The notes: generated by a model from the letters alone, not told the origin. Positions 51,493 through 63,613 are shown, counted from the stretch's first letter. The stretch: 64,000 bases of DNA from Pratylenchus scribneri (GCA_030063045.1 JAQSEB010000011.1:1240001-1304000), one strand, 5' to 3'. Made by a program: numbers and translations.

Positions 51493-54400
51493 ATGATTTC
51501 CAATCAATTCACACAATTCATAAATCAATTCTACCATCGACAACAACCACAGCTGAATCGGACGGATTTCAACGATCGTCTCATTTCACTAATTATTTTG
51601 GTCATAATGTTTTCTGTGACTCCAATCGGCTATCACATCATTGCATTGAATGTGCCGTCCACTGTAATTCAAGCGGCCATAGCCGACGAATTCCAAAACA
51701 AATACAGGACGGAATTGAGTCGAACATGGATGGATTTGATTTGGTAAGGGAGGATTAAGCCAAAACTTTTCATTTAATTCTTAAAATCATATCTAATACC
51801 AGTGGCGTAACCAGAGGGGGGCAAAAGGGGCAATTGCCCTCCCCGAACTGAAATCGGAGGGGAAAAAAATAGTTTTTTTCTTGAAAAATTCTTAAAAAAG
51901 GCAAAAAATTTTCGCGCTCGCGCCTTTCGGCGCTCGCATAATAGTTTTTAAGCTTTTCTAGATGGAATTTCGTAAAAAAATTGTAAAAGATTTCAATTTT
52001 TTTGTGTTTTTTACAATTTTTAAAAAATACACCCCTATAAACTCATTCCTTTTGGAATTTGCCCTCCCCGAAATGAAATTTCTGGTTACGCCACTGTCTA
52101 ATACAAAATATGGATCTGAAGAAAAAACCATAATTTTAATTATTAAAATATTGAATTATTATATTTCCTTAATTACACAGGTCTTTCATTGTTTCATGTC
52201 AAAGTATTGGCGCTTTATTTGGCTGCTTTCTGGTTGTCCCAATGGAAAGGAAATTCGGTCAGTTTTCCAAATAAAAAGTTCAGAAAATAGGTGAAAGGTG
52301 CCCATATACCCCAGAACTAATAAAAAATGAAAACAAAATCCACCAATAATATATTTATTTCCTTTTTGGCACGAAGCGTTCCCTTTTGTTGCTGAACAAT
52401 TTGTTGCTTGTCGCCGGCTCCCTTGCATTCATTGCCATTTCCAAGGCCACCAACACTTTTGCACTCTTCACATTGGGTCGGCTGCTGATTGGACTGTACA
52501 CGGGCATTGGATGCGCACTTGTTCCCATTTATGTGCAGGAATTGAGCCCACATCAATTAAAAGTAAGAGGAAATCTTTCATTTGAATCCAATTAAAATAA
52601 TTTTTTAGGGCGCACTTTGTTGCTTTGTGCACATTGCAATTTGTGCTGGCTCCGCCCTCGGCGCCTTCCTCTCATTGGGCAACATTCTCGGCGGGCCATC
52701 CACATGGACAGCGCTTCTTTCACTGCCAATGCTTTTTGGATTGGCCCAAATTTTCCTCGGCCAATTCCTCCGGGAAACACCCAGCTATTTTTTGAGACGG
52801 AATGATCAAGCGGCGGCAGCCGAGTCTATCAGGTTAAGCCAATAATTGGGCATTAAAAAGCGGAATGAAAATAAAAATAGGTTTATGATCGATTTTTTAT
52901 GCAAAAATGTTAAACATTGGGGTAATTCTTATAAGTGTAATTTAGCCTGGCGGTAACGTTCTAGCTTCACAGTTTAAATAGTCAAAAGTTCGATTCCCTT
53001 CTGGGTATCTTATTTTTCCTTTAAATAATTTTAAACTTTATTTTTAAATAATTTAATTATTTTTTAGTGTATAATATAATATTAAATTAAAAATAAAAAT
53101 TTAAACAACTTTCGCAAAAATTTATTCATTAAACCATTCTTCCATTAACAGATTTTACTATGGACTGGACGAGAATTTGGACGTGTCCAGAGTAATTCAA
53201 GAATATCAATCGTTGGTTTGCCGCCTTCCTCCACAACTTTCCCTTCGTCAATCATCTGCACAACCCAAATTACGCCCAAAATTGCTGTTGGGTGCGGCAA
53301 TTTCAATGGCACAAATATTTAGTGGAAGCATGGCCGCCGTCTCATATTCAACAAAGTAAGGCAAAATTTTGGGGTTTAAATTACCAAAAACTATGAAAAA
53401 TTCAATAAAAATTCCTCTCCTTTTCTACAGTATGCTGGAATCGGTGGCCCTCACCGCTTGGCTGACCCCATTTATTCCAACCCTTGGTTCACTTCTTTCA
53501 ATTGCATTGACCCTTCCCGCCCTTCGCCTCGTGGAAACCTGCGGCCGAAAGCAACTTTTGGTGAACACTTTGGGCATTTGTGCGGTTGCTAATTTTCTAC
53601 TCGTTATTTTCTCCTTATTGGCTCAACTTTTTGGTAATTTTTTTTTCAATTTTTGCATTTTTTTTTCAATTAATATTTCAAAAAATTAAAAAAATATATA
53701 AAATAAAATTCAAATTTTTCTCAAAAATTAAAAAAAAATATTTTCAGCCGGCCATCCCTCATCAACCAATCAACCTCCCCAGCAAAGTTGGGCCTCATTC
53801 GGCTTTCTCCTTTGCTTTTTCCTCTACGGCATTGGCTACAATGTTGGCGTCGGCCCGGTTGCTTATTTTCTGCCCGCCGAATTGGTGCCTCCATCCGCCA
53901 TTTCCGCTGGTAAATAAAAATAAAATCACAATAATAATTTTCAATTTTATTCAGCGATGGGCAGTGCCGTCGCAGTCAATTGGCTCTCTTCAATGTTGAC
54001 CACAATTGTCTATTATCCACTGAATGAGGCCATTGGAGGATGGTCGTTCCTCGTTTTCGCATTACCAACGTAAGGAAAAACATTTAAAAATGATTCGTTT
54101 TTCAACCTAAAATTTTTATTTTTGAAATTCATTAATTTTTTTATGAATTTTATCAAAAATTAAATGAGTTTTATTTATATCTTTTAATAATAATTGACAA
54201 ATCAAGTAAATTTAAGCATGTTGAAAAATTTTTTATAAAATTTGTGTAACTCATAGGAAAAATTTTCTAATAAATAAATAAATTAATTCCCATAATTCGC
54301 AAATTATTCCAAAATTTCAGTACATTTTTCGCTATCTTTTTCCATCGTGAATTGCCGGATATCAACACTGAAAATGCGGCAACAATTCTGGAAGAAAACG

Positions 54401-54824
54401 AAGAAAATTCTAACGCCAATAATAGGCCAAATGATGCACCATCCACCTCAATGATGATAAATGGAATTGGAGGAATGACCTCATCTATAAATAATAATAT
54501 GATGGATTTCGGAAATGCCAATAAGGAAGGGAATTGGAGGAAGGAGGCGGCACCAATTCGATCAGTGACCGATGTTCCACTCCCAGCATCTTCATCATTT
54601 GAAAGAACTCCACTTCAGGCAGGTTTTTAGAGAAAAATAAAAAAAATGAAGATAATATATGAAAGTTTTTGATGAAAAATGCTCACAATTCATTTTAATG
54701 ACCAGAAAAAAATCCATATTCTATTAAATTTCCCCCAACCAATTTTCAGCATCAAACGAGCGCAACAAGTGCAGGAACGACGGCCAGTGGTCAATCTTGG
54801 TACAGCACTTTTGGAGGCCCATGA
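51493..54824 (+). CDS. SLC2/GLUT-type sugar transporter (MFS)
   Basis: Twelve-helix facilitative transporter of the plasma membrane, probably for a hexose. Exons 51493-51743, 52181-52257, about 52369-52562, 52609-52832, 53152-53355, 53431-53633, 53748-53909, 53955-54069, 54321-54618 and 54750-54824 give about 600 residues. Seen: SIGALFGCFLVVPMERKFG (GR/K loop after TM2), LLLNNLLLVAGSLAF, GRLLIGLYTGIGCALVPIYV, ELSPHQLKGA, LRETPSYFL, RLVETCGRK and GVGPVAYFLPAEL. The usual QQxSG of helix 7 reads AQIFSG here, so substrate handling may differ. The acceptor of intron 2 is not an in-phase AG. The last intron may use a GC donor. Intron 1 contains a hAT-type MITE, and intron 4 a tRNA-like piece. Confidence 0.88.
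51800..52096. mobile_element. hAT-type MITE in transporter intron 1
   Basis: 297-base element with terminal inverted repeats CAGTGGCGTAACCAGA / TCTGGTTACGCCACTG. It is flanked by a perfect 8-base direct repeat TCTAATAC (51792-51799 and 52097-52104). An 8-base target duplication with a CAGTGG-type end is the signature of hAT elements. Subterminal TTGCCCTCCCCGAA is also present at both ends in imperfect form. Non-autonomous, no gene. Confidence 0.92.
52933..53009 (+). other. tRNA-like sequence in transporter intron 4
   Basis: TAGCCTGGCGG (A-box-like) and GTTCGATTCCC (B-box) are spaced as in a tRNA, but the acceptor stem does not pair. Likely a tRNA relic or SINE head. Confidence 0.4.
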
Positions 54825-55032
54825 ATTTATTATTAATTTATTATAACATTCCCATTAAATTTTTGCTTAAAAAATACATTTGATGAATTTGTTATTTTTC
54901 TATTAAATATCGAATGATATAATTCACAATTTTATTTATCATTTAACAATGTTTTATAAATCTTTTTCCCTTCACCCTTTCCCATTCCAATCAATGCGAT
55001 CCCAAATAATAATAAATTAGATATTCTTTGGG
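54825..55032. other. Spacer between convergent genes
   Basis: 208 bases between the transporter stop and the stop of the minus-strand eight-cysteine gene. No gene seen. Confidence 0.5.
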
Positions 55033-55670
55033 TCAGGGAAAACCGCAATGAACTTCCAAGGAAATTTCCATAAGGCGGCAACGGCCACCGCGCCAAAGAT
55101 GCCATTCGCGTTTCACATCACCAAACTGTTTAGGCAAAGGTTCACGCGCAGTGTCATAGGTAAAATAGCGAATGCATTCCCTGGTCCAACTAGGAACCTG
55201 TGAAATTTGGAATAGATAACAATTTTATGCTTAATTTCCCCTGTTCCTAACCTTCGAAATAACCGAGTCCCTGTCTGCTCCACGACATTCAATATTGCAC
55301 AATGTTCTAACATCTGTTTCGCCTTAAATTCCCATATTCATACAAAAAAAATCTTAGTCAAAATTTTCTTTTCTAACCCGAAGCCAATTGAACGGTTTCC
55401 TCATGGCATTTTGCCGGTTTCGGTTGCCCATCCTTTCCCACTGTCAAATAGCATTGTCCCGAATTCCGTCCATTCTTACTCGGCGCACAATAGAGAATTC
55501 GACGTTCTTAAAAATGTTTTTTTTAAATCATTTAATTAAAAACAAAACTGACGCCATGAAATGACCATATTTGTGTAAATATTTGGTTCATTTTGGTCAA
55601 TTTTCTGTAGTTCTTGACCAATTGTAGGAAATAAAAATGCAATAAATATAAGAATCGAATACAGAAACAT
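55033..55670 (-). CDS. Small secreted eight-cysteine protein
   Basis: Four exons (55670-55553, 55506-55378, 55322-55252, 55197-55033) give 160 residues in phase. The signal peptide MFLYSILIFIAFLFPTIGQ is followed by a mature part of about 140 residues with exactly eight cysteines, in contexts YCA, QCY, KCH, LCN, ECR, ECI, RCR and HCG. The C-terminal block has YFTYDT, EWHLWRGGRC and ends HCGFP. Four disulphides are likely. I do not recognise the family. It starts 132 bases from WDR11 on the opposite strand. Its single exons are short, so it is easily missed. Confidence 0.75.
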
Positions 55671-55802
55671 TTATTAAGGAAAACAAGATCACTTATAGTG
55701 GAAAATGATCAATTTCATCGAAACCAATCAAAATGATTTGACCTAATTTAATCACAATTTTTCAGAGATGTTTGATTAATTAATTTTGCTGGTTTATTAT
55801 AA
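55671..55802. promoter_or_regulatory. Compact bidirectional promoter region
   Basis: Only 132 bases separate the start codons of the eight-cysteine gene (-) and WDR11 (+). Both 5' ends, or leader acceptors, must fit here. No decisive motif seen. Confidence 0.5.
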
Positions 55803-58800
55803 ATGCCGCCATCCATTGTGACTTCTTCACTTCATCCCAGCAACAGGGACGCAATTGCCTGGTTTCTTTATTTTGCTTTTAACTCATTTTTCAATTACAT
55901 TTCTAGGAACCACAATGGTGTTATTGCATTTGGCTGCCATTCAACCCTGGTTTTTCTTGATGCCCGTCGACTTGAGGTCTTCCAAACACTTGAACAACAT
56001 TCAACTGCCATAAATTTGGTATTCAATTTCTTCTTTAAATTTTTGAGTAGGAAAATTTTATTGGGGTAAATCTTGATTTACATTATAACTACTTTATAAT
56101 TTGGGTTTTGGGAATTGCTATTTGCTGAGCTCAATGTAGAAGAAAGCAAAAAACCGACAGCTAACAATTCTAAAATTGGTAAAGCCCATAAAAATGAGAA
56201 CAAATCAACCAAATATGTCAAAGTAAATTTATGACTTAAGGTTTCCTGGCCGCCGCCATCCCAATTATTGTTTCGATTGAAAACAGAAGCAAATGGAGAG
56301 CCACCACCGCTAAAATGTGCTTCATCCGACATTAGCGGCAACATTTTTGTCTGGGATGTGCGATTGGGCATAGTGCTCGCTTCATTCCGTCATTCAACTA
56401 CACCGGTCACAGGTTTTATTTTTAAAATACGAAAATTTTCCATCAAAATAATAAAAAATCCAAAAATTTTTTCCTTTCATTATTAGAAGAATATATCCTT
56501 ATTAAAAACTGCTAAAAATTCTTCATTATAATTCTATTTTTTTCAGATTTAAAATGGATGAATTGGCCTACTTCCTCTTCCTTAGACAATGGAAAAGAGG
56601 ATTTTCCGCCTCTTCTCTCACTTCACTCAAACACTTGGCTAATTTGTTGGCACGTTGGGAGGCAGGAACGCATTTGGGAGCACAAATTCTCGTCGGCCGT
56701 CTTCAAAATCAGTTTGGAACCATTTGAGCCCAATCGAATGGCATGTAAGGTTTTTTTTCGTTTTTAAATATATCCAAAAGAAAATTCCTAGTTTAATTTT
56801 TTTAAATTCTGTCTAAATAAAAAATTCAATTTTTGTCAATTAATACAAAAAAATTTCAGTGGCCTCCACCGGATGCACCATTCTTTTGCTGGATTCAATT
56901 GGCGGTGCCCAATGGCCACAAACCTCCAATCCCACCGTCGATTCTCCCTCCTCCAACCAATCCACATCGACACATTCCATTCAAATTCATTCAATGGCCC
57001 TCGAACCAAGAACAATTGCCGCATCGGTGGCCAAATCTACTGTGGAAAGTGCCATCGTCCAGCTGAAACATCATTCGGCCTTCCCTCACCTACTCTTCGT
57101 CCTATTCCCCAATGAACTGTGCCTGGTCGAGTGCCAACATCGCCAAGTCCTGTACAATGCCATCATCGATGTGGGCGCACCAATCATTCAGGTTTATTTG
57201 ATGAAAATAAATATTAATTTTATATTAGAATAAACCTTCGATCTTTAAACTTTTTAGGCATATATAGGTTATATCCTATAACAGTCCTAGGCCTTTTCGA
57301 TTTTTTTTTTTGATTTTTTACATATGAGTCCTTAAAACGATGAAAAATTATTTTATTAGCTTAAAATTTTATACCAATTTTTGGAAAACATTGGGTGATT
57401 TTAGGGGTGAAAAACTGCTGGCGGTTAAATAACCGTATATGTACCCTTTTTTCAATTCATATATAATTCCAAATTCTTTGGAAGAATTTAATATTTTGGA
57501 TTGCAGAACTTCAAAAATCATAGGAAGGATAAAATTGTTGATTAGATAAGCAAAAAAAGTCAAACAAATGTTCAACAAAAAAATATTGAAATTAATATGA
57601 GTTTTTTTTTGCTCAACAGCCATTCAAAATTTCGGCAAAACTTAATTAAGAATTTTATGAAAATTAAATTTACCATCCAGTTTTTACCAAATAATTCCAT
57701 TCACATCCAATTTTCTTTGTAGATTTTGCCCTGCGCCCGCCGCGATGCCCTTTTCCTTGTCCACCAAAATGGCCTTTGCTCTTTTCGAATGGCCAATTTC
57801 CAAATTTGTGAGGAACGAATGAATGCCTCATTGGAATATGAACGAAAATGTTTTGCCGATGCCATGCCCCGGCAATCGGCCCGGCTTCGAGTGATGGGCG
57901 CTGCCCTCTGCCCAACAACAAATTCCACTTTGGCATTATTGATGAATTCTGGCCGAGTTTTGTTCTATCAATTGGTTAGTTTTTATTTTTATTTTATCTT
58001 TTAAATAATTTCGAATTATAAATTTTTATAATTAATTTTTTTCTAAATTAATACACAAAAAGATATTAGATTAGTCTTAATTTAATTTTTTCAATAATTT
58101 TAGGAGGAAGCCAAGCAAAACATTGAGCCTTACCGAATTCAATGCATCGAAGATATTGTCCAATTGGATCCAATCGATTGCCAAAGCAAATGCCCTCCAG
58201 TGAGGTTATTTTTAAGAGAAATTCCAATAAATTATTAAAAAAAATGAATAAAAAATTAAAAGCAAAAAAATGAAAAGTATTCTTAAAATGCCAATAGTTT
58301 TAAAAGGAAAAAGTTTTCGATATTTAAAATATTTTTTTTATGAATATTCTATCAAATTATTTATTTGAATTTTCCACAGATTGACCCAACACGGTTGCTA
58401 TTCCGCATTGAGCACGACGGCCACAGTCATTCGAATGCGACCAATCCAACAGCAAATTGTGGAGGAAGGCGATGAAAAACCGAAAGAAGAAGGTCCAATT
58501 CCCGCCAAACCAACGACAATGACCAGTCCCAAAACGCAATTGGATGGAATTGGCCAATTGGCTGCGGTCGGCACCAGCGTTGGCATTGTTCATTTGGTGG
58601 ACGTGTTCGCTGGAAAAATTGTACGCGACATCCAAGTGCACACATTCCCCGTCAAGTTAGTTAAAATTTTTAATGAAATATTTAAAACTGGGATTGATGG
58701 GAATATAAAAATAATTTTTATTAAATTGTTGATTAATTCCAAATTTATGTAAAAATAGAAATGATAAGAATAAAATAAACATGCAGCAACAAGTGGCTAG

Positions 58801-61800
58801 ATAGTCAAATTGATTAGAGCGTGGTTTTTAAGTTTTTAAATACTACCCGGGTTCAATTCCCATTGGCATCCAATATTTTATTTTCCCATTTATAACCAAT
58901 TAAAATTATAATTTTTGAAATAAAATAACTCAATATTATTTTTAAATTATTATTCCAGATGCCTAGAATGGGCCGGGCATAATGCATTCGTGTCGGCTGC
59001 CTACATTGCCTCGTTGAGTTCCTCTTCGACGGTTAGAAATGATTTGTTCCTGACGGACATTCGAACGGGCCAAAAAAGACGCATTCGGCCCGAACAAGAG
59101 GAATCACCGGTGGAGGCAATTCGCGTGTCGCATTACAGGTTTGGATTGGAACATTTGGAAATAAATTTGGAACTTTGGAGGCAAATTTTTAACTAGGCAT
59201 TTATTTTTTAATTTAACTGTCCTATCTCGACCAGAGTTACTTAACTCCCAGAAAAACTCTAAGTTTTGACAAAAAGGATGAGGAAAAAATTTAAAATTAA
59301 TTTAAAAAATGAATAATAAATAATTAAATGTTTGCATCCTTTAAAAATGCAGCAAAATTAAATTCATAAAAAAACCCATATTTCATTTTTATTTTTTCCA
59401 GTTCCTATTTGGCCATTTCCTTTCGACAACATCCCCTGGAAATTTGGGACCTGGGAACGCAAAGATTGCTCCGTCGAATGAATAAACGGTGCCCAATAAT
59501 TGTGGACATGTGCTGGAGTGGAAAACATCATCAGGCCAAAATGGTCGGGGAAAGGACGCGGATTTATCGCGAAAATTTGGTCGTTTTGGACAATGACAAT
59601 CATTTGTACGTTTACTAATTAAATTTAATATTTAAAAATAAATTATTTATGTTTAATAAAGCAATTTTCAGGTATCATGTTGTGGTGAAGGGATTGCATG
59701 TTAGGGATGGGAAGGAAGTGTCCACCCAATGGAAGAGCGGGGCCGCCTTTTTGCGTTGCATGGTTTGGAAGGTTTCCGATTTAAAAATAATTAAAAATCT
59801 ACAAATTTAAAAATTAAAACCTCAATAAAAATGATTTCATTTAAAAGGAGGATGTACTGGCATTTGGCGATTCCGCCGGCCGAATTGGCGTGTGGGACTT
59901 GGCCCGTTCCCAATGTCGACAATCTGGCCTAAGCCATTCCACCCGAGGTCCAGTCCACCGAATTGTGTTCTCCAAACTGGCTGGCGATCTTTGGCGGTTT
60001 CTTTTTAATTTTTAATTTGTGAATTTACATAGAACATTGGAAAAAATTTTTCGGATTTAAAAATATAAAAAAATATTGCAACTATCTCAACTGAAAATAA
60101 TAAAATATTTTTAAGGCCCAACATCCAACTTCAATTGTGATTTGGGACACTGAAAAATTGAGCGTAATTTTCTCAATCCAACGCTCGGGGCTCAGCATAA
60201 TCGATGTGGATATGTGCGGATTGACGCCAGGCAAGTCATTCAGAGCCAACAAATTTATTTTTATTTAATTTTCAGTTTATTTGACTTCGGATGGAATGTT
60301 CCGAATGGCATTGTCCTCCACTGATAATGAGAAGGAACGGAACACGTCGATTAGTGATTCAGGTAATTTATTTTGAAATTAACCCTAAAAACCTCCATTC
60401 AATTCACCTGTGTAGAAACGCCTCTTCTCCTTCAACCGAAATACATTGAAGCAATCCAACAAATTGCGACAACACCAACAATTGATGACAAGAAATCATT
60501 GCTCAAGGAAATGGACCCGGTGGATTGCAATTTTTTGCTTGACCGAATTGCCCAAAAGCCGAATTCACTTCAACGATTGGCTTTTGCCCATCAATTCAAT
60601 GGCAATTCGGCACTGGCCAATTTTTGTCGAGTCGTGGACGGCGCAAAATGTGGCAAAGAACAACAATTGCCAACTGAATTGTTGCTTTTCTGGGGCAAGG
60701 AGGCTTATAAGGTTTGCGAAAATAATTTTAAAAATGAAAAATAAAAGGATAAAAATGAAAAGACCCGCAGGGGAATTGAACCTGTGACCAAAGAAGAAAA
60801 AATGGAGACTTTATCCATTAGGCTATTGGGGTAATTGACGTCCATCAGATTAATAATTAATTAATCGGAATAAAAATAACATTAATTTCACTAATTTCTC
60901 ATAAATTGGCAGAAACGAATGGAATTGTTGACTCGGCTTCTTCTCGCAACGAGTCGAAATGAACAGCAATTGGAGCAGGCAATTGAGAAATGCATAATCA
61001 TGAAAAAGGTTAGCCAATTTGTTTTTTAATATTAAAAGTTTTAATTAAATTTATTTTGTGATTTTTACAGACGGAATTGGCCATGTACTATTTGCTGAAC
61101 AATGAACAAATGCAAAATACTTCAAACCGACGGGAGACAATTCGGCTGAATGGTCAGGAATTTATAAATAAATTATTAATTAATTTAATTAAATATTTTT
61201 TATAGCCTTTCGTGCCTGCGTTCTGTCAGCCAATTTCGAAGGCGAAGAGGCCAAATGTTTGGTCAAGTTGACTGCTACAAATTTAATTGCCCAAAATTTT
61301 GTTTCTGGTTGGTTTTTTTACTCATAAAATTTTTTAATTTAATTTTTAATTTAATTATTTCCAAAAAATTAATTTATCCTCTCTTTCAGAAGGAATTCAA
61401 CTGCTTTGTTTGATTGACCAAAGTTTGGATGCCTGCAAATATTTGATTTCCCAGGGTCTTTGGGAGCGGAGTCTGTTGTATTCAAAGGTTGGATTTGAAT
61501 TTAAAAAATTGAAAAATTCAAATTAATTAGATAAATCCGAATTGCGATTTTGTGGAAATCTACGGCCGCTATGTGGAATATTTGGAATCAATTGGACGGA
61601 AGGTTAATTAAATTTTCGATAAATTAAATTTTTTATTATTATTAATTTAAAAAATTAGCATTTAAAATCATTATTCATTATTTCCATCATCTTTTTTTCA
61701 GAGTTTGGCATTGATGGTTTTGGCCAATTTGGGTGGAAATTTACGACAACATGAACGCTTTGGCCCTCTAATCGAAGGAATGGCAAATGCCCGAGAAATT

Positions 61801-61830
61801 GATCGAATTTTGAAAATTGCAGAAGAATAA
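55803..61830 (+). CDS. WDR11: WDR11, WD-repeat trafficking protein
   Basis: Large beta-propeller protein of endosome-to-Golgi trafficking. Twenty-one exons, about 1070 residues: 55803-55861, 55907-56018, 56241-56412, 56547-56744, 56860-57191, 57723-57974, 58104-58204, 58380-58655, 58959-59138, 59402-59605, 59672-59771, 59848-about 59996, 60116-60230, 60276-60362, 60416-60711, 60913-61008, 61071-61152, 61206-61307, 61390-61487, 61531-61602 and 61702-61830. Landmarks are HNGVIAFGCHS near the start, CASSDISGNIFVWDVRLG, LASTGCTILLLDS, SSYLAISFRQHPLEIWDL and FGDSAGRIGVWDLA, then an alpha-solenoid C-terminus. The exon 12 to 13 junction does not join in frame with standard splice sites. Intron 13 has a clear GC donor (CCAG|GCAAGT). 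Confidence 0.9.
58794..58871 (+). other. tRNA-like sequence in WDR11 intron 8
   Basis: TAGTCAAATTGATTAGAGCG (D-arm-like) and GGGTTCAATTCCC (B-box) are in tRNA order, but the ends do not form an acceptor stem. A relic. Confidence 0.45.
60762..60834 (-). other. tRNA-like sequence in WDR11 intron 15
   Basis: The minus strand reads ATAGCCTAATGGATAAAG (A-box and D-arm) and CAGGTTCAATTCCCCTG (T-arm with a good stem). It resembles an arginine tRNA in the D-arm, but the anticodon arm is decayed and the acceptor pairs only in part. Pseudo-tRNA or SINE head. Confidence 0.5.
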
Positions 61831-61949
61831 TAAATTATAATATTGGATTTTTGATACAGAACAGAGCTTTATTGAATTATACTCCACAAATTCCCATTGA
61901 TTTTATTTTAGTCCATTCCAAAATAATGTGGTTTTTCTTATTTAAATTT
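61831..61949. other. WDR11 3' flank
   Basis: Short AT-rich stretch between the WDR11 stop and the first arm of the palindrome. No gene seen. Confidence 0.4.
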
Positions 61950-62319
61950 GTCGGCGGACATGGGCCGACGTCCCCATTGGAGCATGAGAGGTGCGATGTT
62001 CCCGATTTGTGGCTTGGAAGTTAGGGCCATCTTCCCTAATCGACCAAGAGCTAGACGAATATACTCAATGGAAGAACAGGCAACAGTGGCCCGTAGGGAG
62101 CTGTGACGCCGACCTTGAGGAGCCCACCTTTTTGCAATTTTTTTTGTTTCAAATTAAATTCATTATGGGAATTGGAAATATGCATAAAAAAAAGATGAAA
62201 CAATGGATTTAATTTGTATTTTGCCTTCATTTTTGCACACTTTTGCTTCATATTTCAGTTGTTAATCATCGTAAGACATGGTGAATAGACTCATTTGATG
62301 CGCAAGAGTGGATTTAGTA
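61950..62319 (+). repeat. Palindrome arm A (SINE-like body)
   Basis: Near-perfect inverse copy of 62953-63323 (one base change and one T-run difference seen). It holds the 3' part of the SINE-like element in plus orientation and lacks the tRNA-like head. Confidence 0.9.
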
Positions 62320-62389
62320 TAAAAAATTCAAATCCAACTTATAATTGATAATAGCCCAAAAAGAATTGAAGAATATAAAGGGAAATAAT

Positions 62390-62948
62390 TTTTTGGCCAT
62401 ATCTTTGCTGGATGGCCATATATCGGACTCGAAATTGAAATTTTGCCTGTTAATTCGACCATTGCGCGTCGAATGAGCTATGGCCAAGTTGTTTTTACCG
62501 AAATTTGGATTTAACCCTTAATCCTCCATAAAGCCCATTGGAATAAGGTGAAGTGGTTTTTTGGCCATATCTTTGTTGGATGGCCATATATTGGATTCGA
62601 AATGGAAATTTTGCCTGTTAATTCGACCATTGCGCGTCGAATGAGCTATGGCCAAGTTGTTTTTACCGAAATTTGGATTTAACCCTTAATCCTCCATAAA
62701 GCCCATTGGAATAAGGTGAAGTGGTTTTTTGGCCATATCTTTGTTGGATGGCCATATATTGGATTCGAAATGGAAATTTTGCCTGTTAATTCGACCATTG
62801 CGCGTCGAATGAGCTATGGCCAAGTTGTTTTTACCGAAATTTGGATTTAACCCTTAATCCTCCATAAAGCCCATTGGAATAAGGTGAAGTGGTTTTTTTG
62901 GCCATATCTTTGTTGGATGGCCATATATTGGATTCGAAATTGAAATCT
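62390..62948. repeat. 168-base tandem repeat
   Basis: About 3.3 copies; GGCCATATCTTTG starts at 62395, 62563, 62731 and 62900. The copies are almost identical. It forms the loop between the two palindrome arms. Confidence 0.93.
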
Positions 62949-62952
62949 AGAC

Positions 62953-63590
62953 TACTAAATCCACTCTTGCGCATCAAATGAGTCTATTCACCATGTCTTA
63001 CGATGATTAACAACTGAAATATGAAGCAAAAGTGTGCAAAAATGAAGGCAAAATACAAATTAAATCCATTGTTTCATCTTTTTTTTATGCATATTTCCAA
63101 TTCCCATAATGAATTTAATTTGAAACAAAAAAAAATTGCAAAAAGGTGGGCTCCTCAAGGTCGGCGTCACAGCTCCCTACGGGCCACTGTTGCCTGTTCT
63201 TCCATTGAGTATATTCGTCTAGCTCTTGGTCGATTAGGGAAGATGGCCCTAACTTCCAAGCCACAAATCGGGAACATCGCACCTCTCATGCTCCAATGGG
63301 GACATCGGCCCATGTCCGCCGACACATATAGTGCCGCATGGTATCCGTCTTGGAACCCAAACCAAGAGGCCCACAGTCGCCTAAGCGCCCCAAACTCCTT
63401 AAGGAGGAGGGCACTAGGACCCTCGGGACTCGGCTGTTGTGTATTAACTCTATTGGTTCATGAGAGGCAACGACATCACTTCAATGCGAACAAGGAAGCA
63501 GGGGGAAAAATACAATCCCCGGCCGGGAATCGAACCCGACTCATTTTCACCCAAGCACATTACCAATGCGCTAGGCGGTCACTGGACGAT
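62953..63590 (-). mobile_element. tRNA-derived SINE-like element (contains palindrome arm B)
   Basis: On the minus strand the head (63590-63515) reads TAGCGCATTGG (A-box) and GGGTTCGATTCCC (B-box), with a stem-like CCGGCCGGGG after it. A body of about 190 bases follows, then the 371-base part shared with 61950-62319. The long open frame at 63021-63665 on the other strand is an accident of this element. Confidence 0.7.
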
Positions 63591-63613
63591 GAACTTAATT
63601 TCTTTTATTTAAG

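Noticed and set aside
60762..60834. Functional tRNA-Arg gene
   Set aside because: The anticodon arm does not fold and the acceptor pairs only in part, so it is listed as a relic.
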